Assembly: GCA_037954665.1 (NCBI GenBank)
Contig: JBBMOL010000016.1
Location: 8,060,001 to 8,124,000, forward strand
Source: Laguncularia racemosa
Taxonomy: Eukaryota; Streptophyta; Magnoliopsida; Myrtales; Combretaceae
Length of the DNA: 64,000 bases
Direction of reading: 5' to 3'
Under the pieces are notes generated by a model. It was not told where the DNA came from. It saw nothing but the letters and a program-made list of their open reading frames with translations, and made no database searches. Each line of letters starts with the position of its first letter. Position 1 is the first letter of the stretch. Below, piece after piece: positions 12,201 through 24,300 of this stretch. The position numbers were made by a program, and so were the translations under genes.

Positions 12201-14485
12201 TGCATGTGGAGATTCTAGGTACTTGATTCGGCCATTAAACTTCTGTCTCCTTTTGAAAGAATATCTATTGAAAAAGGTGCTTATACAAATAAATCTTTCA
12301 ATAACATATGTCAATATTTAGACATTATGAACCCTTGTCTTAACCAATGAAATAATGCTTTAGTCTGAAATTCACTCAGCTTGTTACTGTTTGATCTTAT
12401 TCAAGGGGGAAAAAAAGCCGTAATAGCTTTGAAAATCTTCTGCATAATTGTTGACCTTCTAGTTCTATGCCTTATTAACTGTTTTTGTTCCTGTATTGGG
12501 CTGTTTCTGTCTGTATTTAAAATGACTTTGTTCTAACAATGAAAAGTGATGGTTGTATAGAATTACTCCTTTTATTTGCCGGGTCTAAAAATGGGATGCC
12601 TATGGCATTCTTAGGCTCTTAGATTCAGTATAGTTTGCGCTGCATAGGGTGACCCCAAGAAGTGTCTTTGGTGGGATTTGAACCCATGCTGGCCAAAAAT
12701 ATTTTACATGTCGGGATGGTGAAGTTTTTGAAGATAATAGGCTGGAAATATAATGGTTTTTCCCAGCACATTTTACTATTGCCTCATTTCAATCAAAGGA
12801 GTAATAGGTATAAATTTTTTAACTTCCTGATATAAATAATAATGACATAATATTTAAACCATACTATTATGCATTCAATTTATATGTTAGTACGAGTGGC
12901 ATATACATTTTGAAGATAGCACTATTCACCAATTCAAAGTGATTGTGGTACTTTTCCTCATAATTATCAGTGACATTCTTTTGGATCAAATGTTGGAATA
13001 TTTTTTCTCCCATGATCACAATTCATGCAAATCGAAAGTTGGACTTCCTTGTCTATGCTATTTCATTCAATAGCTATTCCTCTTCCATGTCTATTCCCCG
13101 TGGTGAACCAATTGACCCTGTAGTTGTGACCGAACTCTTTTACCATATAACCTTCTAGTAAAAATGCATAACCCATTCTTTTTTAACAAAGGACTAGTCT
13201 GTTCCAAAAATAGGTGAATCAGAACTCAAATGATAGGATTTTTCTGCAAATAGTTCCCCGGTTAATTTGCATCTGTCTCTTGAATGACAAATTTGCATGT
13301 TGTGCATTCATTTGCCCCTCCAAATTTTTTCCTCATCTATGGAAATTTGAACTTGCCACCTCATTCTTATTGTTATAGATTTTCCCTAATTACCATAATT
13401 TTTTTATTTGTTTAGTATGGTGATGGATGGCAGTGCAGCTGAAGCAACTCCTGTTATTCCTCCAAATGGTGCAGTTTCATCCATGTCAGAGATGCCTGTG
13501 AGTCCTACATCTGTGGTATCCAGCAGTCATTTCCCATTCTCTACCTCTGAAATATCTGGAATTGGAGTGGATACTTCAGCACTTGATACGGCATTCACAT
13601 CTGAAGTTGCAAGTTCAGTTGGTCTGCCACTTGTGCCTGATGGTGTAAATGGAAATGGAAGAGATTCTCTTCGATCACTGGATCAGATCCCATGGAGTTT
13701 CAGCCTCTCTGATCTAACTACAGACTTGTCAAACTTGGGAGGTGTGTTATACTTTTTAGCAGTTTCTTTTTTGAAATGTTTTAAACAATGTTGATTTAAG
13801 TACAAAGTTGCATCAAAACCACATAATGATAACAACCTCACATAAAGTTTGTGTTTATATCCAGCTTTTGTTATAGCATGCACCTTACATGATTCACGTG
13901 TCATTTTGCAGATTTAGGACCCTTGGGAAATTATCCTGGTTCACCATTCCTGCCCTCAGATTCTGAAATTTTGCTTGATTCTCCTGAGCAAGAAGATATA
14001 GGTAAATGATTCCTCATCCATTGCATCTTTTGCTTGCTAATAGTGCATTATTGTTAATCTGGCACACTTTTTGTTAGGATAACTTAAGTTAGGGCAACTC
14101 TTGAAGTAGGAAACTGAAAACGAGGAATGAACCACATCAGGCTCATCTTTTTATCAGTTTGCACATTTTGACCTCTCATAGTAGTCATTTTGGTCATGTC
14201 ATAGCCATTCACTATGAAACATGGGACCTGTCTTCCTCTCAATCTGGAAGAGCAATCAAATGTTGGAAGAGGGTCATTTAGAACGCTGAACTAGAATACC
14301 ATCTTGGCTTGTATATTTTATCCCCATGAAAAGTGTTTGCGAGTTGTTAGTTTTTCATTGTGACGTGGATAAGACCATCTTATCACAAGGATTAGACACT
14401 AATCAGTTTGATTGTTTCTACAGTGGAGGAGTTTTTTGTGGATTCTGTGCCACCATTATCTCAGTCGGATGAAGAGAGGTCCTAA
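9272..14485 (+). CDS. TIGR01589 (plant protein 1589) family protein, 360 aa, 7 coding exons
   Basis: Coding exons are 9272-9424, 9540-9645, 9894-10076, 10927-11089, 13416-13741, 13912-14001 and 14424-14485. All junctions are GT-AG and phase-compatible, giving 1083 nt with no internal stop. The conserved plant-specific TIGR01589 domain covers roughly residues 46-122, with motifs LIERCLQLYMNKDEVV, ARIDPGFTTLVWQKL and LEEENPEFFRAYYIRL, followed by a basic helix. The rest is low-complexity and Pro/Ser-rich, ending in an acidic tail with EEFFVDSVPP. No signal peptide or membrane segment is evident. Biochemical function is unknown; I recall short relatives (RPGE proteins in Arabidopsis) being linked to repression of photosynthetic genes, but this long form need not act that way. 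The start was chosen as the first ATG after a plausible leader acceptor. Exon 4 has two AGs 5 bp apart at its acceptor; only the second keeps frame. Intron 4 contains a LINE fragment. Confidence 0.9.
11107..11600 (-). mobile_element. 5'-truncated LINE (L1 type) in intron 4 of the TIGR01589 gene
   Basis: The plus strand starts with a T-run (about 11107-11116), the reverse of a poly(A) tail, followed by sequence like other LINE tails in this window. On the minus strand, about 11515-11580 translates to CYLCTPGLEDHSHLFFEC, the zinc-binding zf-RVT motif at the C-terminus of plant LINE ORF2. Only the last part of ORF2 and the 3' UTR are present. It is antisense to the host gene. The right (5') boundary is approximate and I did not find its target-site duplication. 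Confidence 0.75.
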
Positions 14486-16745
14486 GAACATGTGAGGCGT
14501 ATGTCATCACTCTTTGAGTAGTGAGGTATCATGATAATTTAATAGAATAAGTACTTGTAATCTATTATTAGAAATTTAGAATTCTGTTGACAGATAGGGA
14601 TACATTTTCTTTTTATTTAGCTGCTTCTGTCATCATTATCATGAGAAGCAAATTGCAATTATAACTTATGGCTTTAAGTGTTAAGTTCATTGAATTTCTT
14701 CAACCAAACTTTGAACCTTTCTTTCTTATCTTCTCAAGTTTTTAAGCAGTTGATGTGTTTGGCCTTAATAATCTCTTGGGACACTTTAAGATTCTTGCCG
14801 TGTTTCACTATACGTCCCTGAGCTCACATTTAATGTCGAGCGCACGAGAAGAAAAGGGAACTAACAGCAGATGCTGTTTATGAGCTATATCTGCGCCGAT
14901 TCAAGATTACTTGCATTAAGTTCGTTCTGCTACCTGGAAATAGTACATTCATGGAAGATAGTACCTCATAGCTTAGCTTAGTCATTTGTTGGGTGATCCA
15001 GATATTGACAGTACTGACGAATTATTTTCCATGGATTGTGTTTCATCAAATTGGGACAAAAGGAGAATCACTAAAAATTAATGCCTAATACCAAACCATA
15101 GACAAGATCCATGAAGGACTAATCAGTATGATCTACCATATGCTAAGCAGCGACCTGTTAAGCATCTGGTGCAACAAGAGTGCATTTAAATAACAACGGC
15201 ATCATTTAGAAAGGTGAATTGTATTCGTCTCTTTTTTTAACATATGCCCTTTTATTTAAAAAAAAAAAACTATATGCCTTTTTACACTCAGCAACTGGAC
15301 TGGACTGGACTTGTCTTAGATCTTTTAGTGGTTCTTTGAGGAGGTAATTTCCAAGGCCAGATTTAACCCTAAATGCTAAATGTAGTATTTAGAATAACCA
15401 TTGTTAAGGAATATTAAGGGAATAAGAATAAATGAAAATTTAGTTACTTTCAATTAATTTTGGAGGATTAGAAGTAGCTTTGGATCATTTTAGATGATTT
15501 TGTCTTTTATCGTCTTAGTACTAAACATTTCAAATGCTGCATTTAACGTATGGAATCAGAGATAGTCTAAATTCATTTTATGCGATAACTAGGAGGTAGG
15601 TAAAATGCTATTTGATCCTGAAGGTCAAACTGAAGCCGAACGGCCTTTTACAGCTCAGTCCGCAACCCCCTTGCAAATCGAACCGGTTCAAATGGTTTGA
15701 TTCAATTTCGACTTTGATTCCTTTTTGAAGCACATAGTTTCCCTTCCTTTTCTTTTCTTTTTTGTTTTGTTTTTTCCCATTTAACCATTTCTTTTATGAT
15801 TTAATTTTGATCTATACTATCTTATTTACATTTGAATTGAATCTTTACCTCTCAATCATGCTTTATTTTAAGAAAATGCGTATACTTTTGCCCAACTACA
15901 TAAATGGTAATAAAGTAGAATAAATTAATCAAAGCAAAATGAATAATATAGATGGTATTATAGAGCTCTCTCACATAAGTTAGCAATTCGTTTCTTCTTC
16001 TTCTTCTTTGTCCCTTTACTTAAGTAATTTATTTTGGCTCAATTTTATTCAAATCGATAAACTACTTAAATGGTTCAATTGTTTAATCCTAACCGCATTG
16101 CGTTGTGAAAGAACCACAGTTTTGCAATTTGGTAACTTGGTGATACGAAGGTAAATGACAAAGGTGAAAGTAATTAAACATTCAAGTACTTATTTTAGGT
16201 TACAAGATCGTGAATACCATTCTTTCATTGGGATTGAATATGTTCCATCTCCCTTACCAAAAATATAGTAGGCCACATACAGGGAAAAAAGAATGGATAC
16301 ATGGTCTTACATCTTATTAGAGATATTAGGTTTATTTTGATAGAGCATCCTCCTTACAAAGTTTTCGAAGTCATCTCTACTCTTGAAAACAATAAAAATC
16401 ATTAAATTCCCAGCCAATATACAATACGTACTTGGAGTCAAAAGACCAATTAATTGATGAAAGGGTAAATATAAATCCTAATTTGATGGAATTAAGGTCA
16501 AAACACTCAAACAATTAGGAAAATTGCTTCTTTTATAAAGCTCACAACTCCACTCACTCTACACTAGAGAAATATGAAAATGATTGCATACTCTCACTAC
16601 TATTCACGCGTATTGGTACTACTATTCTTATATTATGTACCACATGACAACACCTTATTGGAATCCTTGACTATACTATTATCAATACCAACTACAAATA
16701 TTACTCCTAATTATATTATATCTGGTACCTAACAATAACACCCCC
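14486..16745. other. Intergenic region and 3' UTR of the TIGR01589 gene
   Basis: The 3' UTR probably occupies the first few hundred bases; an AATAAG-like signal sits near 14546. Beyond that I see AT-rich DNA with homopolymer runs and no coding or retroelement signature. It lies between the 3' ends of two convergent genes. Confidence 0.55.
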
Positions 16746-17102
16746 TTAAAAATATTTTATCCTCAAGACGAGCAAATGGAACTTTTCAAGTGATGGCTTC
16801 AAATAGCTGTGGTTCACCGTGGATGGGCAGCTGAAACTTACCATGCATAAAAAATCAACAAAATAAGCCACAAAACTTCCCCAATCAAAGATAAATGGAT
16901 AGCCAAAAAGTGTAGATGTGTAACTCATCCTCCTCTTCGACTCCTCATCCATGTCCTTCAGGATTGCTTCTAAACATATCTCTACCAATAAAACGTTGAG
17001 CCCCTTTTGAACCAGCTTGACCTTTTCCCCAGCTTTCTTCTTCTTTTTTGCCCACTTATCTAATTTGTCGAATCCTGATTTCAATGCATTTTCTATTGCC
17101 AA
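16746..17102 (-). pseudogene. Unrecognised lysine-rich ORF, possible gene remnant
   Basis: An open frame of 118 codons with a basic, helical-looking start (KLDKWAKKKKKAGEKVKL) and a hydrophobic C-terminal half. I cannot assign a family. Coding-like sequence on the same strand resumes at about 17480-17820, on the other side of a LINE-tail-like insert, so both may derive from one disrupted gene or gene copy. No splice structure could be established. It may also be a chance ORF. Confidence 0.25.
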
Positions 17103-17160
17103 AACTAAGCTCTTTCACTGAACTTTTCTTCTTCGCACCCGCACCTTACACGGAGAATTC

Positions 17161-17470
17161 TTTTTTTTTTTTGGATAAATTCAGAAAATTCATTAATAAT
17201 AAAAGTAGAGCTTTACAAAGGTATAGTCTACTATACAAAACAAAAGAAGACTAACTTGAGTGTTTCTTCCTGAGTACTGGTACACTAGAGTTAAAAAAGG
17301 TGCTATGAGCAAAAATAAGCTCGAAGAAACTGTGTACCCCCGAGGCCCTGATAGCCATCTAAAAATTACAGTTCAAAGCTCACATCTGATAGAGTTGAGA
17401 ACTTTTCTAGGAACTCCAGCCACCAACGATCCTTATAGGCGCAGGCGTTTCGCGTTTCTTTCTTGCCATG
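17161..17470 (-). mobile_element. Probable 5'-truncated LINE tail
   Basis: The plus strand begins with a run of T and then GGATAAATTCAG, the reverse of a ...TTTATCC(A)n tail. The better-defined LINE copies at 24838 and 25054 end in TTATCC(A)n as well. No coding domain is left. The right boundary and target-site duplication are not resolved. Confidence 0.5.
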
Positions 17471-17479
17471 GGTAGTAAC

Positions 17480-17820
17480 GTATGATTGCACAAGCTTTCA
17501 GGACTCGTAAATCCGAAGGGTAGAATTTTGCTTTATCTGGGTCGACGTCGACATCAACGTCTTCACTTTCTTTTAATGGTGGCTGCCAAACAAATGGAAC
17601 CCAAGGTTCTTCCTCTTCATAGAAATATGGATGTTAATGAGGATCGCCATGTTGACCCCTCCCTTCCCTAACTAATCCCTTAGGTTTGTTGATGGACATC
17701 AGAACCTTCAAAGCAGCTTCTTTCCTGCAAAGTGTCTCAAGAATGAAAGTCCCAATCTCAATAATAGCCTCAACTTCCCAAGGAATTCCGATCTGTACTG
17801 CTCATCGGACTGCCCTCAGT
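17480..17820 (-). pseudogene. Coding-like fragment of unknown family
   Basis: On the minus strand one frame reads with protein-like composition, including IIEIGTFILETLCRKEAAL (about 17690-17770) and an Asp/Val-rich stretch near 17550. It is not in one continuous frame and has stops. I do not recognise the family. The position between a LINE-like tail and the ATG6 3' end suggests a decaying gene fragment. Confidence 0.25.
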
Positions 17821-18117
17821 AATGTTTGCAATTTTGATTTGCCCACTTGATGATGCGATCCAAAACGCTTCTCAAACGGTTGTCATGTATCTTCCATTTT
17901 AGGAACTCTCCTATAGGACTCTGCCTATTCACTAGTCGCCTCGAACAAGAAGCTTCTTCCATGGGAATTTTTCTGATTTTGCACCACCGAAAACCAACTC
18001 CGACGCCATTTTGGTTGTTCTTTTCGATTTCTTCTTATAGTTGTTTTATGGCCTTCTCCATGAGTCAGCCACTGTATTTCCATAATACATTTCTACGACA
18101 GAAAACGCAATATTGCA

Positions 18118-18208
18118 CTTCTATAACGAAATATGAGCAATTAAAAAATATATATATATACTTTCTATAACGAAATATGTGCAATTAAAAAATATATACA
18201 TATATATT
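18118..18208. repeat. Imperfect 44-bp tandem duplication with TA tracts
   Basis: The unit CTATAACGAAATATGNGC plus AATTAAAAAATATATA occurs twice with about 44 bp spacing, differing by one base and in the TA tract. It lies just downstream of the ATG6 stop codon, in its likely 3' UTR or flank. Confidence 0.85.
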
Positions 18209-18342
18209 CGCATCTAACCTAGTTTTGTACATTAGTTGAAACGCCCTGCTGCAAGAGGTTGCAAGTAAAAGGGATTTCTATGCTACCTTTATGTACAAGA
18301 TTCAAGGAAATATCGTGATTGTCAATTTACTGAGATTTGATG

Positions 18343-21300
18343 TTAAGTCCTCTTGGGATACAAAGCATTATTCTGAGATACGGTTCCGGAGTGCGGCTGG
18401 AAGTTGGTGTTGCCGATAAACCAGTATAAAGCCCACTTCAAATTGCAGAGGGTATATTTGAGAGCTTTGGTCCAGTTCTCGTGCTTATTGAAGCTCTGTG
18501 TGATGGAGTAGTTTTCAACTTTGTCGTTCTCAATCCTGCCAAGCCATGAAACCCATGATTAGCCTTAAAACTTTGTGAAAGTTTATATGCACCCCACTAC
18601 ACGTATACATTTAACGGTGTCACTAGCAGTAAATTAAGATGATAGGAAAAGTATTGATCGTATTGATCACCATTCGTTATATCTGGAAAGCTGAATTAAT
18701 CTACCTGGTTGAATAAATAATGTTATCCACATTAATCTAGAGAAAATTCCGCTTGTGACAGCACAAAAGTGGATTGAAACATGTACTTTACAACTAATGC
18801 TTCAAATTGGATAACAAGGTAAAACTTACCTGTATGGCAACTTGAAACATTTTTCTGGTGGAATGTTATTTTCTTGGTCCTTTGAGTATGCAAATTCAGC
18901 AAAGTCCTTAAGGCATGTCAAGAAAAGTATCATTGCTTTATCATAGCGAGTACTCCAAAACAAGTTCACGGGGCCAAACCTACATGTTGATAATCAAGTT
19001 TAGAGCTTATAATAAGGCAATAAAAAATGCTGAAAAGAAAAGATGTGCAATGTAGACAATCAAAGGGGTCCAACTTGTCCTGATTATCTCCATATTTGCC
19101 AGTGCACTGAAAGGTGACAGACTTAAAGAAGGCCAATATGTTCAAATGCACATGTAGCTGGACTGCTGGAGTTGGGTTGGTTCAGTTTAATTTTAGGCAA
19201 AATATATCCTCAAACTGATATGGAGCCTAATCCAAATAAAAAAGAAAAGAACAGGGGCGGTAATCCAAAAGAACCTGCATTTTAGTTTATGGGCATCGGA
19301 TTCCATTTAGACAGAGCAGCAAACTAAAAGAACTTAAACTTTCACTAAATTATTTTTTAAGGATACTCGAGTAAAATTTGGTCTTATAAGTAACGACAGT
19401 AGTTGGTCAAAATCATACAGAAACTAACAATATTCTGAATAACCATAGCATCAACTGCATTATTGACTGAGACATTAGAAACTTCTAACAATGTTTATTA
19501 TGGAAGTAAAGTAGGGACTGAAAACCATATAATGGGATAGGATTGAATTGTATGTGAGGATTGCACAAGATTAACAATAAGTACAATCTCCTTGAATCTT
19601 TTACTTTATCAAATGCCAGGCCATAAAATGTAAAACCAAAGCTTCTCTCAAAACCACGGAAGGGCAAGAAAAAGATGATTTGTTTGGCTCAACCCCACGA
19701 TTTTGAATGGATCTACAATGACTACAGAATAATAAAACTGCTAGGCAGATAATACTGAAACATTGTGGAAATCCAGAACTTACAACTCATAAGTATTGTC
19801 ACCAGTGTCCACAATCCTGGGGTAGCTTCCCATGGGAATTATTTTAATTCGATATCTTGCAAGAGACTTAAGGAAAAAGAATGGGGAATAAATTTTGTGT
19901 ATGCAAAGTCATAATGCCTGGCCATATTGTCCTATATGGGAAAGGAGAAAAAGAATCTATTCTCAACCAGGCTACACTGAATAGCCCCAACAAATTGTTC
20001 TCAACTAAAAGACAGGGTTTTACTGCAAGATTCGCTTTAAAACCAGCACTCAGTTCAACAGACATCATCACACCATTAGAAGGAAGTGCAGAAATATAAT
20101 AGTGTAAAGTCTGCATAATTTCAAAGATAAGAGAACCCCAGAATCCTTGCAGTGTGGTAAAGGGGCAGAGAGCAGCAATTGCTGATAATGACATTTAATG
20201 CAACTCCAACATGAACTTATCTCTGTAAAGTTCTCCTGAAAGGCACCATAAATTAATACGAAAAAGCTAACAAATGCTCATAAAGCCTGGAATGCTCAGA
20301 CATTGATTAAGAAGGAAAGCAGAGAAATTTCAATTAATGATGTTGATAAAAAAGCCACTCAAAACTTCCCAGTAAAAGGATACTGGAACTTTGGCCGGAA
20401 ATATTGGCACATTGTGTGCAGAAGTAGGCAAGCTTGTCCCCAAGCAGCATTTATCTCATCCCATTCAACCTAAAAATTTCAACAGAGGAATCATTGGAAT
20501 AAAAATCAGTTACAAAAGGAATAGCTATAATAGATAAGATCAGCACAAGAGTTGCATTCAGAAAGATCCATTACATTGATTCACAAATTACCAAATGAAG
20601 AAAAGGTAGTGTAAGGACATTTGTGAAGGAGAGGCTATGTGAAGAATAGAAAACAAAATTTGTCAACTTATACAACTTATATATTAGGGAAAGGTAATTC
20701 CTCTCTGCTAAATGAGGAAAAAGAAGCTTACAAGAAATTCTATCTCCTAACAGGTATGGAGGAATCTTTCTTCGAGCAAAAGTCTAGAATTAAGTGGTTA
20801 AAATTGGGTGATAAGAATACTTCTTTCTTCCACAAAGCCATAAAAAATCTCCATAATAGAAGTGCTTTATATCGTCTTCTCACAGACGATGGTATCAAAG
20901 TGAAGGTTGATGTCCAGATACATGAGAAAGTGATCTCTTACTTTAAGCAATTATATGGGGGAGTGAACCAGTTAAATCAGCTTGATGAGGTTCAAAATCT
21001 TGTTGCTTGGCAATTAAACCAACAGCAAATTGAGGACCTTAATGGATGAGGAAATCATGAAAGCATTTTTTCCCAAGGTAATGATAAAGCTCTAGGTCCT
21101 GATGGATTTACGACTAAATATTTTAAGGCAGTGTGGGACATTGTTGATAAGGATCTTATAAAAGCAGTAAAGGAATTCTTAATTTCAAGCCATATACTTA
21201 AAAAGATCAATTGTACAGTTATCTCTCTTATTCCTAAAGTGGCCAACCCAACAAGAATTTCTAAATTCCACCCAATATCATGCTGCAATGTCATTTACAA

Positions 21301-24300
21301 AGCCATTTCTAAGTTGCTCGCAATTAGATTGAAGACAATCTTATCCTCCCGGTGGGTAGAGAGCAAGCTGCTTTTGTACCGGAACATAGAATAAATGACA
21401 ATATTTTTATTGCCCAAGAGCTCATCACAGGTTATAATATCCAAAAAGGAGCCCCAAGGTGTGCATTAAAGGTGGACTTACAAAAAGCTTATGATACAGT
21501 TAATTGGGAATTCATCCTTAAAGTTCTACAGTGTATGCGTTTTCTGAATTACTTTTGTAACCTCATCAAGCAATGTATTTCAACTCTAACCTTTTCTATT
21601 ACGATCAATGGGGAATTAAGATATGGATGCCTTTCTTGGAAGGCAATATCATAGAAAGAAATCAGCAATAATAAAGGGAAAAGCATAACTGTGATAGCTT
21701 TTTTATTTTGTTTCCTTTTTCATTTTATTTACTATACTTACATATCTTAGACTAAAGATTTACTTTCCATTATTGTGTTACCTATATAAAGGGGCTTATT
21801 ATTCAATAAAGGCAGCAAGTTTTTATTCCAAAAAAGTTAGTTTAGGAGGGGGCTTAATAGAAGACAAGTCTGTCTCCATTCGTTCATCATAGCTACTAGG
21901 AAAGAATTATTGGTGTCTAAACCTATAACTAGATTCTACGCCAAGGAACATAACATCTTGGTATCAGAACTGGAGTTATGGGTGATAGGGATAATTTAGT
22001 AGCCAAATTGGAAGCTTTTATGAAACAAATGGCTATGCGGCAACAGCCGTTGAAAGAATAGGTGGCCGAAGCTATCGATGTCGATCAAAGACAAAGGGAA
22101 GGAACCTGACCGAGATGCGGAAAAGGGTTAAAGCAGCAGCAGTCATGCCAGAAACCACAATGCGGGTTCAAGAGACAAGTTAGAGTCACAAGGAGGAGGC
22201 TCTATGGTACCGAGGTACTCCAAGATGGAATTTCTAACATATGATGGCACTGATGATCCTTTCGGGTGGCTAAAACGATGCGAGAAGTTCTTTGTCAATT
22301 AAAAGACAGCTGAAGATGATAAAGTAGGCTTAGCCGCATTCCATCTTCTGGGCGAGGCACAACTTTGGTTTGATCAAGTTGAACAAGAATAGATTGATAT
22401 GACTTAGGAACGGTTTAAGGAGCATTGTCATGTGAGGTTTGGACCACCAATTAACCATAGCACATCAGAAATATCATAAACTTCTTCTGAAGTACTTTGG
22501 GCCTTTTCGTATCATAGCCAAAGTAGGCCATGTTGCTTACAAGCTTGAACTTCTAGCGGGTAGTCGCATACATGATGTGTTCCACGTGTCTCTCCTCAAG
22601 GAGTTTAAAGGACCTCCACTAGCTACTGTGAGCACTTTACCATCAATATGCGAGGGCAAGGCTTTACCAACTCCTCAAGTTGTTCTTCGCAACAAACTCA
22701 ATAGAGGCACAAGAGAGCTATTAGTCTAATGGGCAGGAGGTGCTCAAGAAGATGCCACTTGGGAACACATTGCTAACTTCCAAGAAGCTTATCTAAAATT
22801 TGAGCTTGCGGACAAGCTCAAGAACGAAAGGGGGACTAATGATATGGATGCCTTTCTTGGAAGGCAATATCATAGAAAGAAATCAGCAATAATAAAGGGA
22901 AAAGCATAACTGTGATAGCTCTTTTTATTTTGTTTCCTTTTTTGTTTTATTTACTATACTTACATATCCTAGACTAAAGATTTACTTCAATTATTGTGTT
23001 ACCTATATAAAGGGGCTTATTATCCAATAAAGGCTGCAAGTTTTTATTAGGAAAAAGTAAGTTTAGGAGGGGCTCAATAGAAGACAAGCCTGCCTCCATT
23101 CATTCATCATAGCTTCTAGGAAAGAATTATTAGTGTCTAGACCTATAACTAGATCCAACGCCAAGGAACATAACAAATTGCTAGGTTTCTTCCCTAGCAA
23201 TAGAGGCCTTAAACAAGGAGACCCCATATTCCCTTCCCTCTTTGTACTAGGCAGGGAAATCCTATCCTCCATTTTAAGGAAACTTACTTCACATCCTAGG
23301 TTTTCTTTACATTGAACGTGTAAGACTAAACATCTAACTCACCTTTGATTTGCAAATGATCTATTAATTTCCTGCAAAGGCAATGTGGAATCGGTTTCCC
23401 TCATCTGTGACGCATTATAGCAATTCCACTCTCTTTGCGACTTGTTTGCCAATAAAAAGAAAAGCAATATATTCTTTTGCAATGTCCAAAAAAGAACCAA
23501 GGATAATATTTTGCATATAACCCAATCCCGAGAAGGTTTCTTACCTGTAAGATACCTTAGTATTCCTCTCCTTTTGACTAAGTTGAGAAAAGAAGATTGC
23601 GAGGGTCTCTAAGACCGTATTCTTGCCCATATTAATTCTTGGACATCAAAGTTCCTCTCCTATGCTAGAAGATTGCAACTTATTATATCAGTTCTTTTTT
23701 CTATGCAAGTATTCTAGAGTTTAGTTTTCATGATTCCAAAATTTGCAACATTAAAGATAAAGAAGTTGATTAGAAGTTTTCTTTGGAGTGGCAAACCCAC
23801 TATCTACCAAGGCTAAGGTGAGATGGGAAATGGTTTGTAAGTCGAAGAAAAGTGGTAGGTTAGGCATTGCAAATCTCCATCTATGGAATAAGGCTGATCA
23901 AATTAAACATATTTGGTACCTATGTAAGAATGGCTCCAAGGGTCTATGATTGGATTGGGTGAATTCCACCATTTTGATAGGATGTAATTTTTGGACGGTT
24001 AGAACACCATCTATTTGCTCGTGGTCTTGGAAGAAACTTCTGAAGTTAAGACTTATTGTTCAAAGTAGCTTTCAATGGGAGGTTAATGATGGCTTATCTA
24101 TTTCCCTCTGGTTTGATTTCTAGTTACCAATAGGTCTTCTCAACTTGGTGCACAATGCTCAAGTTATAGTTAACACAAGGCTCAATTTAAGTGTTAGATT
24201 ATGTTCCATCATGGAGGGATAGAAATGGAACTTTCCTTTGGGTCCGTTTTGGTTTTCCTTCCAAATCCCTCCAAATATAAGGCTTAACCCATACAAACCG

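Larger units (their letters stand above)
21619..23175 (+). mobile_element. Internally deleted Ty3/gypsy element inside LINE-A
   Basis: Two LTRs of about 336 bp (21619-21955 and 22840-23175) flank an interior of under 0.9 kb. A primer-binding site matching the initiator tRNA-Met type (TGGTATCAGAAC, 21959-21970) follows the 5' LTR, and a purine tract (GAAAGGGGGACTAA) precedes the 3' LTR. The target-site duplication is AATTA at 21614-21618 and AATTG at 23176-23180; removing the insert restores the LINE-A reading frame. The interior joins a gag piece directly to the integrase C-terminus and chromodomain, so protease, RT, RNase H and the integrase core are missing. It would need proteins in trans to have moved in this form. 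Confidence 0.9.

Noticed and set aside
12640..12700. tRNA-like B box (GGTTCAAATCC on minus)
   Set aside because: No A box or cloverleaf at the right spacing and no clear SINE tail; insufficient for a tRNA or SINE call.
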